Shown here: in pieces, positions 34,072 through 42,100 of the stretch | Layout of the letters: every line of letters begins with the position of its first letter | How positions within the stretch are numbered: position 1 is the stretch's first letter | Source: Candidatus Olsenella pullistercoris | GTDB lineage: Bacteria; Actinomycetota; Coriobacteriia; Coriobacteriales; Atopobiaceae | Reading direction: 5' to 3' | Length of the DNA: 64,000 nt | Assembly (NCBI GenBank): GCA_019116525.1 | Contig: DXBM01000010.1 | Span: 19,603 to 83,602, forward strand | Position numbers and translations under genes: made by a program | Notes under the pieces: generated by a model | What the model saw: only the letters and a program-made list of their open reading frames with translations | The model's database searches: none | Told to the model about the DNA's origin: nothing

Positions 34072-34655
34072 GAATAGTGGGGGGCAAGTGGCGCGGGCGC
34101 AGGGTCGAGGCGCCCGAGGGCCGGGGGACGACGCGCCCGACGACGGACCGCGTGCGCGAGCAGATCGCCTCGATGGTGCTCTCCGCGCGCGGGCTCGACC
34201 TCACGGGGGACTCCGTGCTCGACGCGTTCGCCGGCTCGGGCGCCATGGGTCTCGAGCTGCTCTCCCGAGGGGCGGCGCGGGCGACCTTCGTGGACCGCGA
34301 CCGCTCGGCGGCGGCGCGCGTTCGTCGCTCCGCGACGGCGCTCGGCGCCCGAGGCGACGAGGTGCGCTCGCTGGCGGGCGACGTCTTCGCGCTCGCAGCG
34401 CGCGGGCTTGTCGGCGCCCCCTTTGACGTCGTGTTCCTTGACCCGCCCTACGCGCTGGGGGCGGAGCGCGTCTCGGGGCTCGTGGGCGCGCTCGCCGCGA
34501 CGGGGCAGCTCGCGCGCGGTGCGGTCGTGGTCTACGAGCACGCCGCGGACGCCGGCGGGCTCAGCTGCGAGGACCTTGCCCTCGCAAAGTCCAAGCGGCA
34601 CGGGATCACCGCCGTCGACCTGTACGTCTTTGGCATCGAGGAGGACAGCCGATGA
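34068..34655 (+). CDS. rsmD: 16S rRNA (guanine966-N2)-methyltransferase RsmD
   Basis: ATG 34068 overlaps the recG stop (ATGA). The 195-aa class I methyltransferase opens 'MRIVGGKWRGRRVEAPEG'. It contains the SAM-binding 'VLDAFAGSGAMGLELLSRG' (core 'DAFAGSGAMGLE') and the catalytic 'VFLDPPYAL', the DPPY motif of N2-guanine methyltransferases. It methylates G966 (E. coli numbering) of 16S rRNA during 30S assembly. Its stop overlaps the coaD start. Confidence 0.95.
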   Translation: MRIVGGKWRGRRVEAPEGRGTTRPTTDRVREQIASMVLSARGLDLTGDSVLDAFAGSGAMGLELLSRGAARATFVDRDRSAAARVRRSATALGARGDEVRSLAGDVFALAARGLVGAPFDVVFLDPPYALGAERVSGLVGALAATGQLARGAVVVYEHAADAGGLSCEDLALAKSKRHGITAVDLYVFGIEEDSR

Positions 34656-35167
34656 GCGAGAGCACCATCACGCACGTTGTCGTGCCGGGCACCTTCGACC
34701 CGGTGACGCTCGGACACATTGACGTCATTCGCCGCGCGCGAAGGCTCTTCCCGAAAGTCACGGTCGCTGTTGCGGCGTCCGCCAACAAGCACGGGCGGGG
34801 AACCGCCTTCACGCTCGAGGAGCGGGTGGAGATGATCCGCGACGCGCTCGCGGGCGAGGGGCTGCCCCCTGACATCGAGGTGGCTCCCTTCACGGGCCTT
34901 CTCGTCAGCTTCTGCGCCGAGATCGGCGCGGGCGGGGTGGTGAAGGGGCTGCGCGCGATGACCGACTTCGAGTACGAGCTGCAGCAGGCCGACCTCAACA
35001 GCCACCTTTCGCCGGGCCTTGAGTCGGTGTTCGTCATGTCCAGCCCGGAGTTCGGGTACGTCTCGTCCTCCATCGTGCGTGAGATCGCGTCGACGGGCTC
35101 GGACGTGAGCATCCTCGTCCCGAGCAACGTCAACGAGCGCCTCCTCACGCATTACCGGCGCGCATGA
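34652..35167 (+). CDS. coaD: Phosphopantetheine adenylyltransferase
   Basis: ATG 34652 overlaps the rsmD stop. The 171-aa enzyme has the nucleotidyltransferase motif 'GTFDPVTLGHIDVI' (T/HxGH type), 'VVKGLRAMTDFEYE' and 'YVSSSIVREIA'. It catalyses the penultimate step of coenzyme A synthesis, 4'-phosphopantetheine plus ATP to dephospho-CoA. The stop codon TGA at 35165-35167 is the first triplet of a REP-like element, the same arrangement as at the end of the ABC operon. Confidence 0.96.
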   Translation: MSESTITHVVVPGTFDPVTLGHIDVIRRARRLFPKVTVAVAASANKHGRGTAFTLEERVEMIRDALAGEGLPPDIEVAPFTGLLVSFCAEIGAGGVVKGLRAMTDFEYELQQADLNSHLSPGLESVFVMSSPEFGYVSSSIVREIASTGSDVSILVPSNVNERLLTHYRRA

Positions 35168-35240
35168 CAGAGGGGACGGGGGAATCTGTCATGTGACAGA
35201 GGGGACGGGGGAATCTGTCAGGTCTTTGTCCCCTCTGTCA
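35165..35240 (+). repeat. REP-like cluster, TGACAGAGGGGAC family (two full copies plus inverted partial)
   Basis: Identical 27-bp copies lie at 35165-35191 and 35194-35220 in direct orientation. An inverted 13-bp partial copy (GTCCCCTCTGTCA) follows at 35228-35240. Direct plus inverted copies can fold into a cruciform or a terminator-like RNA hairpin after coaD. Confidence 0.88.
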
Positions 35241-35308
35241 GAATTTGGCTCAGCGGGCAGTGAAGAGGCGTTGACAAGCTGCGTCGATGTGTTTCCTCTC
35301 GTTCAATC

Positions 35309-35317
35309 TGCTACTAT
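35309..35317 (+). promoter_or_regulatory. Extended -10 promoter for the SepIVA-like gene
   Basis: TGCTACTAT matches the extended -10 form seen at several genes here. A TTGACA exists at 35271 but is 35 nt away, too far to be its -35. Confidence 0.5.
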
Positions 35318-35378
35318 GCAATGATACAGGGCCCAGGCCCAGCCAGGCATCCGATGAGTCACGCGAAAGGAACCATAG

Positions 35379-35876
35379 ATGCAGCCAGGTGAGGAAATCG
35401 AGAGCTTGGTCGACGAGCTCGAGCAGATTCTCAACGAGGCCAAGTCCCCGCTCATGGACAACGGCCAGAAGAAGATCGTGGAGTCCCAGGACGTCTATGA
35501 GATCCTGGACGAGATTCGTCGCGTCTTCCCGCAGGAGTTCGCCGACGCGCGCCGCATCCTCAAGGAGGAGCAGGAGATGCTTGACCGCGCGCAGCAGCAG
35601 GCAAGCTCCATCATTGCCGACGCGCAGCAGCAGGCCATGATCCTCGCCGGGGACCAGGAGATCGTCCGCCTCGCGCAGCAGCAGGCTGACGGCATCCGCG
35701 ACCAGGCGGAGCAGTACGAGCGCGACACCCGCTACAACGCGGAGGAGTACGCCGACACCGTCCTCGCGCACCTCGAGGAGAACCTCAAGAGCCTGACGAG
35801 CTCCGTCACGCGCGTGCGCCAGACCCTCGACGAGAACTCCGGCCCGCGCAACACCACCAACAACGTGCCCTGGTAG
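35379..35876 (+). CDS. SepIVA/DivIVA-like coiled-coil protein
   Basis: ATG 35379 follows GAAAGGA. The 165-aa protein is almost wholly helical and charged, with a Gln/Ala-rich coiled coil ('AQQQASSIIADAQQQ') like ATP-synthase b-subunit or DivIVA-type proteins. It has no membrane segment. Its place just upstream of DUF177, followed by rnc and smc, matches mycobacterial SepIVA (Rv2927c, then Rv2926c DUF177, rnc, smc). SepIVA is a DivIVA-domain septation factor. A role in division or polar growth is inferred mainly from gene order; sequence similarity could not be tested here. Confidence 0.65.
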   Translation: MQPGEEIESLVDELEQILNEAKSPLMDNGQKKIVESQDVYEILDEIRRVFPQEFADARRILKEEQEMLDRAQQQASSIIADAQQQAMILAGDQEIVRLAQQQADGIRDQAEQYERDTRYNAEEYADTVLAHLEENLKSLTSSVTRVRQTLDENSGPRNTTNNVPW

Positions 35877-35878
35877 CC

Positions 35879-36466
35879 ATGGAGCCGCTTATCATCTCCC
35901 TGGACGAGCGCCTTGCGAGCGCGGGTGACGCGCTGCCGCTCGCGGGGCACCTTGACCTTGTCTCCTACGAGCTCGGCGACCACGAGTTCGCGCTTCCCGA
36001 GGGCGTCGACTACGACCTCGTGCTCACCAACGCCGGCGAGGGCATCCTCGCCACGGGCATCGTGCGCGCGCACGCGGTGGGCACCTGTGACCGCTGCCTC
36101 GAGCGCGCGGAGCTTGACATCGCCGGCGAGGTCGACGGCTACTACCTCTTCGAGGAGCCCGAGCGCCTCGCCGAGGACGAGGACGAGGCTGACTTCGAGC
36201 TCGTGTCGGCCGACCGCACGATCGACCTCTCCGGCGCGCTGCTCTCTGCCATCGTGATGGAGACCCCGTTCGTGGTGCTGTGCCGTGAGGACTGCGCTGG
36301 CCTCTGCCCGGTCTGCGGCGCCAACCTCAACGAGGAGGACTGCGGCCACGCGGCGGAGCTCGCCGAGCAGCGCGAGCGGGAGCGTGCGGAGTCGTCGCCC
36401 TTCTCGGCGCTCGCAGGCCTTGACCTCGGTGGGGAGGGGAGCGACGAGGACGCTTCCAACGAGTGA
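35879..36466 (+). CDS. yceD: DUF177 / YceD family protein
   Basis: ATG 35879 is 2 nt after the previous stop. The 195-aa protein has the DUF177 pattern: a central 'GTCDRCLERAELDIAGEV' (core 'CDRCLE') and a cysteine cluster near the end 'CREDCAGLCPVCGANLN'. YceD is conserved immediately upstream of rpmF in most bacteria and is thought to take part in 23S rRNA or ribosome maturation; its exact activity is unclear. Here rpmF follows after a 122-nt gap with its own promoter. Confidence 0.92.
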   Translation: MEPLIISLDERLASAGDALPLAGHLDLVSYELGDHEFALPEGVDYDLVLTNAGEGILATGIVRAHAVGTCDRCLERAELDIAGEVDGYYLFEEPERLAEDEDEADFELVSADRTIDLSGALLSAIVMETPFVVLCREDCAGLCPVCGANLNEEDCGHAAELAEQRERERAESSPFSALAGLDLGGEGSDEDASNE

Positions 36467-36501
36467 AGAATTGCTGTTCTCGCGCGATTGCCCGCAAGTC
36501 G

Positions 36502-36510
36502 TGCTATAGT
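36502..36510 (+). promoter_or_regulatory. Extended -10 promoter for rpmF
   Basis: TGCTATAGT lies about 80 nt before rpmF, soon after the yceD stop. No -35 at standard spacing stands out, as expected for an extended -10 promoter. Confidence 0.6.
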
Positions 36511-36588
36511 ATCGCCTTGCATGAATCTGGTGATTATGCGCCACCGCGCGCACGGTGGGCGTAGGTACGGAACAAGAGAGGTTTTGAC

Positions 36589-36768
36589 ATGGCAGTACCC
36601 AAGCAAAAGAAGGGCCGCAGCGCCACTCACACCCGTCGCTCCGCCAACAGCAGGCTCGACGCCCCGGCGCGTTCCGTCTGCCCGCAGTGCGGCGCTCCCA
36701 AGCTTCCGCACCACGTGTGCCCCAACTGCGGTCACTACAAGGATCGCGAGGTCATCGTCACCGAGTAG
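36589..36768 (+). CDS. rpmF: 50S ribosomal protein L32
   Basis: This gene is absent from the ORF track because it is short. ATG 36589 follows GAGAGG. The 59-aa protein begins 'MAVPKQKKGRSATHTRRS' and has the zinc-ribbon 'CPQCGAPKLPHHVCPNCGHY' with two CxxC pairs, so it is the zinc-binding form of L32. L32 is a structural protein of the large subunit. The yceD-rpmF-plsX-acpP order couples ribosome and fatty-acid genes as in many bacteria. A clear terminator follows, so plsX is transcribed separately. Confidence 0.97.
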   Translation: MAVPKQKKGRSATHTRRSANSRLDAPARSVCPQCGAPKLPHHVCPNCGHYKDREVIVTE

Positions 36769-36791
36769 CCCTCGGAACAGATTGGCTTGCC

Positions 36792-36823
36792 AGGCCGGCT
36801 CCCGCGTGGGGGCCGGCCTTTTT
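36792..36823 (+). terminator. Rho-independent terminator after rpmF
   Basis: AGGCCGGC pairs with GCCGGCCT over 8 bp, with inner CCC/GGG, then TTTTT. It begins 23 nt after the stop codon. Confidence 0.9.
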
Positions 36824-36854
36824 GCTGGTCAGGCGGGCGCGTGCTGGGCATGGC

Positions 36855-36963
36855 CCCTCTCAAACCTACGGTTTTCTCGCTGAAACGTTGGTTTGGGAGG
36901 GTTCAACTTGCTTAATGCCGATTGAACCCACACTTTGGTGCGACTTCCGTTGGTTTGGGAGGG
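36855..36963. repeat. Intergenic repeat cluster, CGTTGGTTTGGGAGGG family
   Basis: Two direct copies of CGTTGGTTTGGGAGGG lie at 36886 and 36948 (62 bp apart). An inverted, diverged copy (CCCTCTCAAACCTACG) lies at 36855. Between the direct copies GGGTTCAA (36899) and TTGAACCC (36922) form a hairpin. The cluster fills the gap between the rpmF terminator and plsX, with a GGCGAGAA motif at 37004. No gene is seen in 36769-37085. Confidence 0.75.
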
Positions 36964-37085
36964 AGCTTCGCTCACGGCGAGGGGCAGCGGGTATCTCGCG
37001 GCCGGCGAGAAGAACGCGCGCTCCCGGCTTGCGGCATAATAGTCGCGTATGTGACGGGGCCTCTCGGTCCCACGAAGGAGGAAGC

Positions 37086-38075
37086 ATGACCTGTGTATGC
37101 GTTGACGTCATGGGCGCCGACAAGGAGCCCGCGGTCCTGCTCGAGGGCGTGTCCGCGGCGCTCGCCGCGGACAGCGAGCTTGAGGTGCTCGTCGCCGGAG
37201 ACGCGAGCGTCGTCGAGCCGTTCGCGCGCGAGCACGACCGGGCCCGCGCGCTCGTGACGACCGAGGTCATCTCCATGTCCGAGCACCCGGCCCAGGCCGT
37301 GCGCCACAAGAAGGACGCGAGCATCGTGCGCGCCGCCTCTGCCGTGCGCGCGGGCGAGGCCGACGCGCTCTTCTCGGCCGGCTCCACCGGCGCCGTGCTC
37401 ACGGCGGCAACCTTTGGCATTGGCCGGCTCAAGGGCATCAAGCGCCCGGCGCTCGCGCTGGCGTTCCCCGGCATCTCGGGCAGGAGCACCGTGTTTCTCG
37501 ACATGGGCGCAAACGCCGACGTGCGGCCGGACGTGCTCGTGCAGTTCGCCCAGATGGGCCGCGCCTACGCCCGCGCGGTCCTGGGCGTGGCCGAGCCGCG
37601 CGTGGGGCTTCTCTGCAACGGCTCCGAGGACACCAAGGGCTCGGAGATGGCGCTCGCCTACCACGCCGCGCTCGCCGAGGGCGACTGCGGGTTTGCGGGC
37701 AACGCCGAGGGCACCGATCTTCTCGCCGGCACCTTTGACGTAATCGTTGCCGACGGCTTCACCGGAAACGTCGCGCTCAAGTCCGTGGAGGGTGCGGGCA
37801 AGTTCGTGCTCAGCCGCCTCAAGGCGGCGATGGGGGAGTCGCTCAAGAACAAGGTCGGCATGGCGCTTCTCGCCGGCTCGCTCAAGTCCATGGCGGCCGA
37901 GCTCTCGGGCGACGAGTACGGTGGGGCCATCCTGCTCGGCCTGCGCGCGCCCGTGCTCAAGGGGCACGGTGCCACGAGCGCCCGGGCCGTCGAGCGCGGC
38001 ACCCTCTTCGCCGCCTCCGTCGTGCGCGCCGGCCTCGTCGAGAGGGTCGCTGACCTCTGCGACGTCTCCGCCTAG
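37086..38075 (+). CDS. plsX: Phosphate acyltransferase PlsX
   Basis: ATG 37086 follows AAGGAGG; the track ORF starts far upstream in rpmF. The 329-aa protein has the PlsX signatures 'VDVMGADKEP', 'SAGSTGAVLTAATF', 'FLDMGANADV', 'ADGFTGNVALK' and 'GGAILLGL'. PlsX converts acyl-ACP to acyl-phosphate, the donor for PlsY in phospholipid synthesis, and works at the membrane surface. It lies 63 nt upstream of acpP, the carrier of its substrate, probably in the same transcript; acyl-phosphate is also the product of the FakA-type kinase upstream. Confidence 0.95.
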   Translation: MTCVCVDVMGADKEPAVLLEGVSAALAADSELEVLVAGDASVVEPFAREHDRARALVTTEVISMSEHPAQAVRHKKDASIVRAASAVRAGEADALFSAGSTGAVLTAATFGIGRLKGIKRPALALAFPGISGRSTVFLDMGANADVRPDVLVQFAQMGRAYARAVLGVAEPRVGLLCNGSEDTKGSEMALAYHAALAEGDCGFAGNAEGTDLLAGTFDVIVADGFTGNVALKSVEGAGKFVLSRLKAAMGESLKNKVGMALLAGSLKSMAAELSGDEYGGAILLGLRAPVLKGHGATSARAVERGTLFAASVVRAGLVERVADLCDVSA

Positions 38076-38086
38076 CGCGCCCGCGG

Positions 38087-38092
38087 GGTAGA
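38087..38092 (+). promoter_or_regulatory. Candidate internal -10 before acpP
   Basis: TAGAAT lies in the 63-nt gap between plsX and acpP, about 47 nt before the start codon. It might give acpP extra transcription. Only the hexamer supports it. Confidence 0.3.
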
Positions 38093-38138
38093 ATCGTTTC
38101 AGAAACGCACGGGGAACGCCCCCAGTCAAGGAGGAACC

Positions 38139-38378
38139 ATGGATCACGACGCCATTCTCGCCAAGGTCATCGAGGTCGTGAACGACACTCTCGAGCTCGG
38201 CTCCGAGGTCGAGCTCACCGAGGCGACCAACCTCAAGGAGCTCGGCGCCGACTCGTTCGACCTGCTCGAGCTCGTCACCGCACTCGAGGATGAGTTCTCC
38301 CTCACCTTCGACGACGACGCGGTGGGGACGATCGTCACGGTCGGCGAGGTCGTTGCCGCCATCGAGCGCGCCCAGTGA
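38139..38378 (+). CDS. acpP: Acyl carrier protein
   Basis: ATG 38139 follows AAGGAGG. The 79-aa acidic protein has the 4'-phosphopantetheine attachment motif as 'GADSFDLLELV', with Ser the modified residue. The more usual form is DSLD, so Phe replaces Leu. It carries growing acyl chains for fatty-acid and phospholipid synthesis. It overlaps rnc by 4 nt (GTGA) and follows plsX; acpP-rnc-smc is a conserved order. Confidence 0.95.
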   Translation: MDHDAILAKVIEVVNDTLELGSEVELTEATNLKELGADSFDLLELVTALEDEFSLTFDDDAVGTIVTVGEVVAAIERAQ

Positions 38379-39121
38379 GCGAGGCCCGCACGTTGGACGC
38401 AAAGCAGCGCGTGGCAGAGGCGGAGCGCATCTGCGGCCACGCATTCGGCGACAAGAGCCTGATCTCCGCGGCGCTCACCCACCCGTCCGCCGCCGAGGGC
38501 AAGCCCGTCTCGGCCTCCTACGAGCGGCTCGAGTTCCTGGGCGACTCCATCTTGGGCGCCATTGTGGCGACGGACCTCTTCGAGCGCTTCCCGGACATGG
38601 ACGAGGGCGGCCTGACCCAGGCCAAGATCAGCCTCGTCTCGGGCAAGATGCTCTCCTCGATTGCCGAGGGCCTCGGCGTCGCTCCGCTCATCGTGATGGG
38701 GGAGTCGGAGCGCGGTACGGGCTCGCGCGGGATGCACTCAGCCCTCGAGAACGTCTACGAGGCGCTCGTGGGCGCGCTCTACCTTGACGCCGGCTACGGT
38801 CCCGCCCATGCCTTCGTGCAGCGCACGCTCGGCCCCGAGGTGTCCCCGGCGCTCGCGCTGAGGCCGATCAGCCCAAAGTCGCGGCTGCAGGAGATCACCC
38901 AGCACGACATGCACTGCGGCCCCGAGTACAAGCTCGTCTCGGAGGAGGGTCCGGCGCACGACCCCACGTTCACCTCCGTGGTCATGGTTGAGGGTCGCCG
39001 CATCGGCCGTGGCTCCGGGTCCTCGAAGAAGGCCTCCGAGAGCGCCGCCGCCGTCGACGCGCTCGTCCGTCTCGGGTACGCCGACAAGGGCGACTTCGAC
39101 GGCGCCGGAACCACCAACTAG
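38375..39121 (+). CDS. rnc: Ribonuclease III
   Basis: GTG 38375 overlaps the acpP stop. The 248-aa protein has the catalytic signature 'ERLEFLGDSILGAIVA' and a second acidic set at 'ENVYEALVGALYLDAG', with Glu and Asp binding Mg2+. A C-terminal double-stranded RNA-binding domain ('SRLQEITQHDM ... GSGSSKKASESAAA') follows. RNase III cuts double-stranded RNA, including rRNA precursors, and could process the long intergenic hairpins of this genome if they are transcribed. smc follows 20 nt later. Confidence 0.96.
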   Translation: MSEARTLDAKQRVAEAERICGHAFGDKSLISAALTHPSAAEGKPVSASYERLEFLGDSILGAIVATDLFERFPDMDEGGLTQAKISLVSGKMLSSIAEGLGVAPLIVMGESERGTGSRGMHSALENVYEALVGALYLDAGYGPAHAFVQRTLGPEVSPALALRPISPKSRLQEITQHDMHCGPEYKLVSEEGPAHDPTFTSVVMVEGRRIGRGSGSSKKASESAAAVDALVRLGYADKGDFDGAGTTN

Positions 39122-39141
39122 CCCAGGGAGGACGTTCCCGC

Positions 39142-42100
39142 GTGTATCTGAAGTCGCTGACACTCAAGGGGTTCAAGTCGTTCGCCGACAAGACCCACAT
39201 GGCCTTCGACCCCGGCCTCACCGTGGTCGTGGGCCCAAACGGCTCGGGCAAGTCCAACGTCTCCGACGCCATCCTCTGGGTCCTCGGCGAGCAGAGCGCC
39301 AAGCAGCTGCGCGGCCAGGCGATGGAGGACGTCATCTTCTCCGGGTCCTCGGCGCGCGGGGCCGTGGGCGTTGCCGAGGTCACGCTCGTCCTTGACAACT
39401 CCGATCACACCCTGCCCATCGACTTTTCCGAGGTGGGCATCACGCGGCGGATGTATCGCTCAGGCGAGTCGGAATACCTCATCAACGGCGCTCCAAGCCG
39501 CCTCATGGACGTTCAGGACATCCTGCACGACTCGGGCCTCGGCAAGGACACGCACTCGATCATCTCCCAGGGCAAGCTCGACTCCATCCTCTCGAGCCGC
39601 CCCGAGGAGCGCCGCGCCCTCATAGAGGAGGCCGCCGACATCTCCAAGCACCGCCGCCGCAAGGAGCGGAGCCTGCGCAAGCTCGTCTCCATGGACGAGA
39701 ACCTCGCGCGCGCCAAGGTCGTTGCGCGCGAGCTCCAGCGGCAGCTGAGGCCGCTCGAGCGCCAGGTTGACCGCGCCCAGCGCGCACGGGCGCTCGAGGA
39801 GGAGCTCTCCGCGCTTGAGGTGCAGCTCGCCGTTGACGACCTGAGGAGGCTCCAGGAGAGCTACGGTCGCCTCTCGTCACGCGGCCAGGAGGCTGACGCC
39901 GCCTGCGAGCTCGCCCAGTACCGTCTCGACGAGAAGAGCCGGGAGCTCGAGAAGCTCCAGTCCCTGCTCGAGCAGAAGGGCCTCTTCGTGGGCGACCTCG
40001 GGGAGCAGCGTCGCCGCATGCAGGACATCCTCGGCAGGATGGACTCTGACATGCGCCTGCTCGAGGAGAAGGGCAAGAACATGGTCTCTCGCCTCTCCGA
40101 CATGCGCATGCAGCTCTCAACGACCGAGAAGCAGCGTGCCGACGCCCTCGGGGAGCGCGAGCGGGCGCTCTCGGACCTCTCTGACGCGCGCGTGCGCGAG
40201 GAGTCGCTGAGGGCCACGGTCGACGAGCTCGAGGACACGTCCAAGAAGGCCGCCGAGCGCCGGCGCGCGCTCGACCGCGAGCTCGCCGGCATCACTGCGG
40301 AGGAGCGCGAGGCGCGCGCCGAGGCGGACCGCGAGACGCTCGCCTATGCCAAGCTCGAGGAGCAGATCTCGTCCGCCGAGGTCGAGGACCAGATGTTCGC
40401 CTCGCGCCTCGAGCAGATCGACGAGGCGGTGAGAAACGCCGAAGAGGTGCTCGCCAACCGCCTTGAGCGCGCCGAGGAGCTCGACGAGCTCATCGCCGCC
40501 GCGCGCGAGCGCGAGGAGGAGCTTGCCAAGCTCATCGACGAGCGCGATGCGGCGCTCAAGGACGCTCGCGCTCGCGAGGGCGCAGCGCGTGCCAGCCTCT
40601 CAGCGGCGCAGGCAACGCTCGACGCTCTTCGCGCCGTTGACGCGGACGTGGAGAGCGCGAGCCCGCTCGTTGCCAGGCTCGCGGACCTTGCTGGCGAGAG
40701 GCTCGAGTGCCGCTTGGCCGACCTTGTTGACGCCGACCCCTCGGTGGAGGGGCTCGTCGAGCGCCTGCTCGGCGACGACCTCGCCGCGCTCGTGGTTCCC
40801 GACGCGCGCACCGCGTCCGGGCTCGCGGCCGACGCGCTGGGCCTTGGTGCCGCCGAGGGTCGCGCCACGATCGTTCCCAAGTCACCAAGCGCCGTGGCTG
40901 CAGTCTCGGACGCTCCCGGAACGGCGCTCATGGGCCGCCTGCGCGTGAGCGACGAGGGCCGCGCGCTGCTCGAGGCCCTTCTCGGCAACGTCCGCCTGGT
41001 GGAGGACGCAGACGCTGCTATGCGCGCTCACGAGCAGTGCCCGTCGTGCCTCTACGTGACCCCCGACGGCATCTGCGTTCTGCCTGACGGGCGCGTCCGT
41101 GTGGGCGCTGCCCCCTCGGCCGAGACCGGCGCGCTTGAGCGCAAGCGCAAGATTCGCGAGCTTCAGGGCAGCCTTCCCGAGCTCGAGCGCGCCCTTTCCG
41201 GCGCGAGCGAGGACGTCGTCTCGGCCGAGCGGGCTCTCGCCGAGGCTCGCGAGGACGCCACCGAGGCAAAAGGCCAGCTCGCTCGTCTCACGGCAGAGCT
41301 TGCCTCGGTCACGTCCGAGCGCGGCAGGCTCGAGGCCCAGCTGACCAGCGCCTCCTCGGAGCGCGCGCAGGTGACCAAGAGGCGCGCCGCAGCCGCCGAG
41401 CGCGCCGCTGAGGCCCACGAGCAGATTGACGCCCACCGCAGCGCTGCGCGCGCCGCGAGCGAGCGCGCCGCCGAGCTTGCGCGGTCGCTCGACGAGCGCT
41501 CCTCGGAGCACGAGGAGGCCGTCCGCGAGCAGAGCAAGGCGAGCCGCGAGCTCTCCGACGCGCGCCTCGAGCTTGCCATGGTCTGCGAGCGGCGCGCCAA
41601 CCTCGAGCGCAGGGAGCGCGAGCTCCAGGGGCGCGTGCGGGAGCTCGACGGGCGCATCGCTGCCACGGCTCGCTCGTCGCGCGCCCTCGAGGTCGTGCGT
41701 CTGCGCGTTGACCCGCTGCACGAGCGCTACGACGCCATCCGCGAGCGTGCCCTCGAGTGGGCCGCGCGCCTCAAGGACCGCGCCTCGCTCGCCGAGGCCG
41801 ACTCGGACTCGCTCAAGCGCACGATAGGCGGCGCTCGCGAGGCCGTTGCCGCCGCGACGCGCGAGCTCGACGCCGCCCGCGAGGCGGCCAACGAGGTGAA
41901 GGTGGACCTCGGTCGCCTCGAGGTGCAGGTCGAGACGGCGGTGAACGCAATCGTGGCGACGGGTGCCGTGCTCGACGAGGCACTGCTCCTTCCCGAGCCC
42001 GACGACCGGGAGGCCGCCGAGCGCCGCGTCTCCTCCCTCAAGCGCGAGATCGAGGCCATCGGCCCCGTGAACGCCGTCGCGATGGACGAGTACCTGCGCC

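Noticed and set aside
36769-37085. N-terminal extension of PlsX reading through the repeat cluster
   Set aside because: The frame crosses the rpmF terminator and intergenic repeats; ATG 37086 has AAGGAGG and the family N-terminus.
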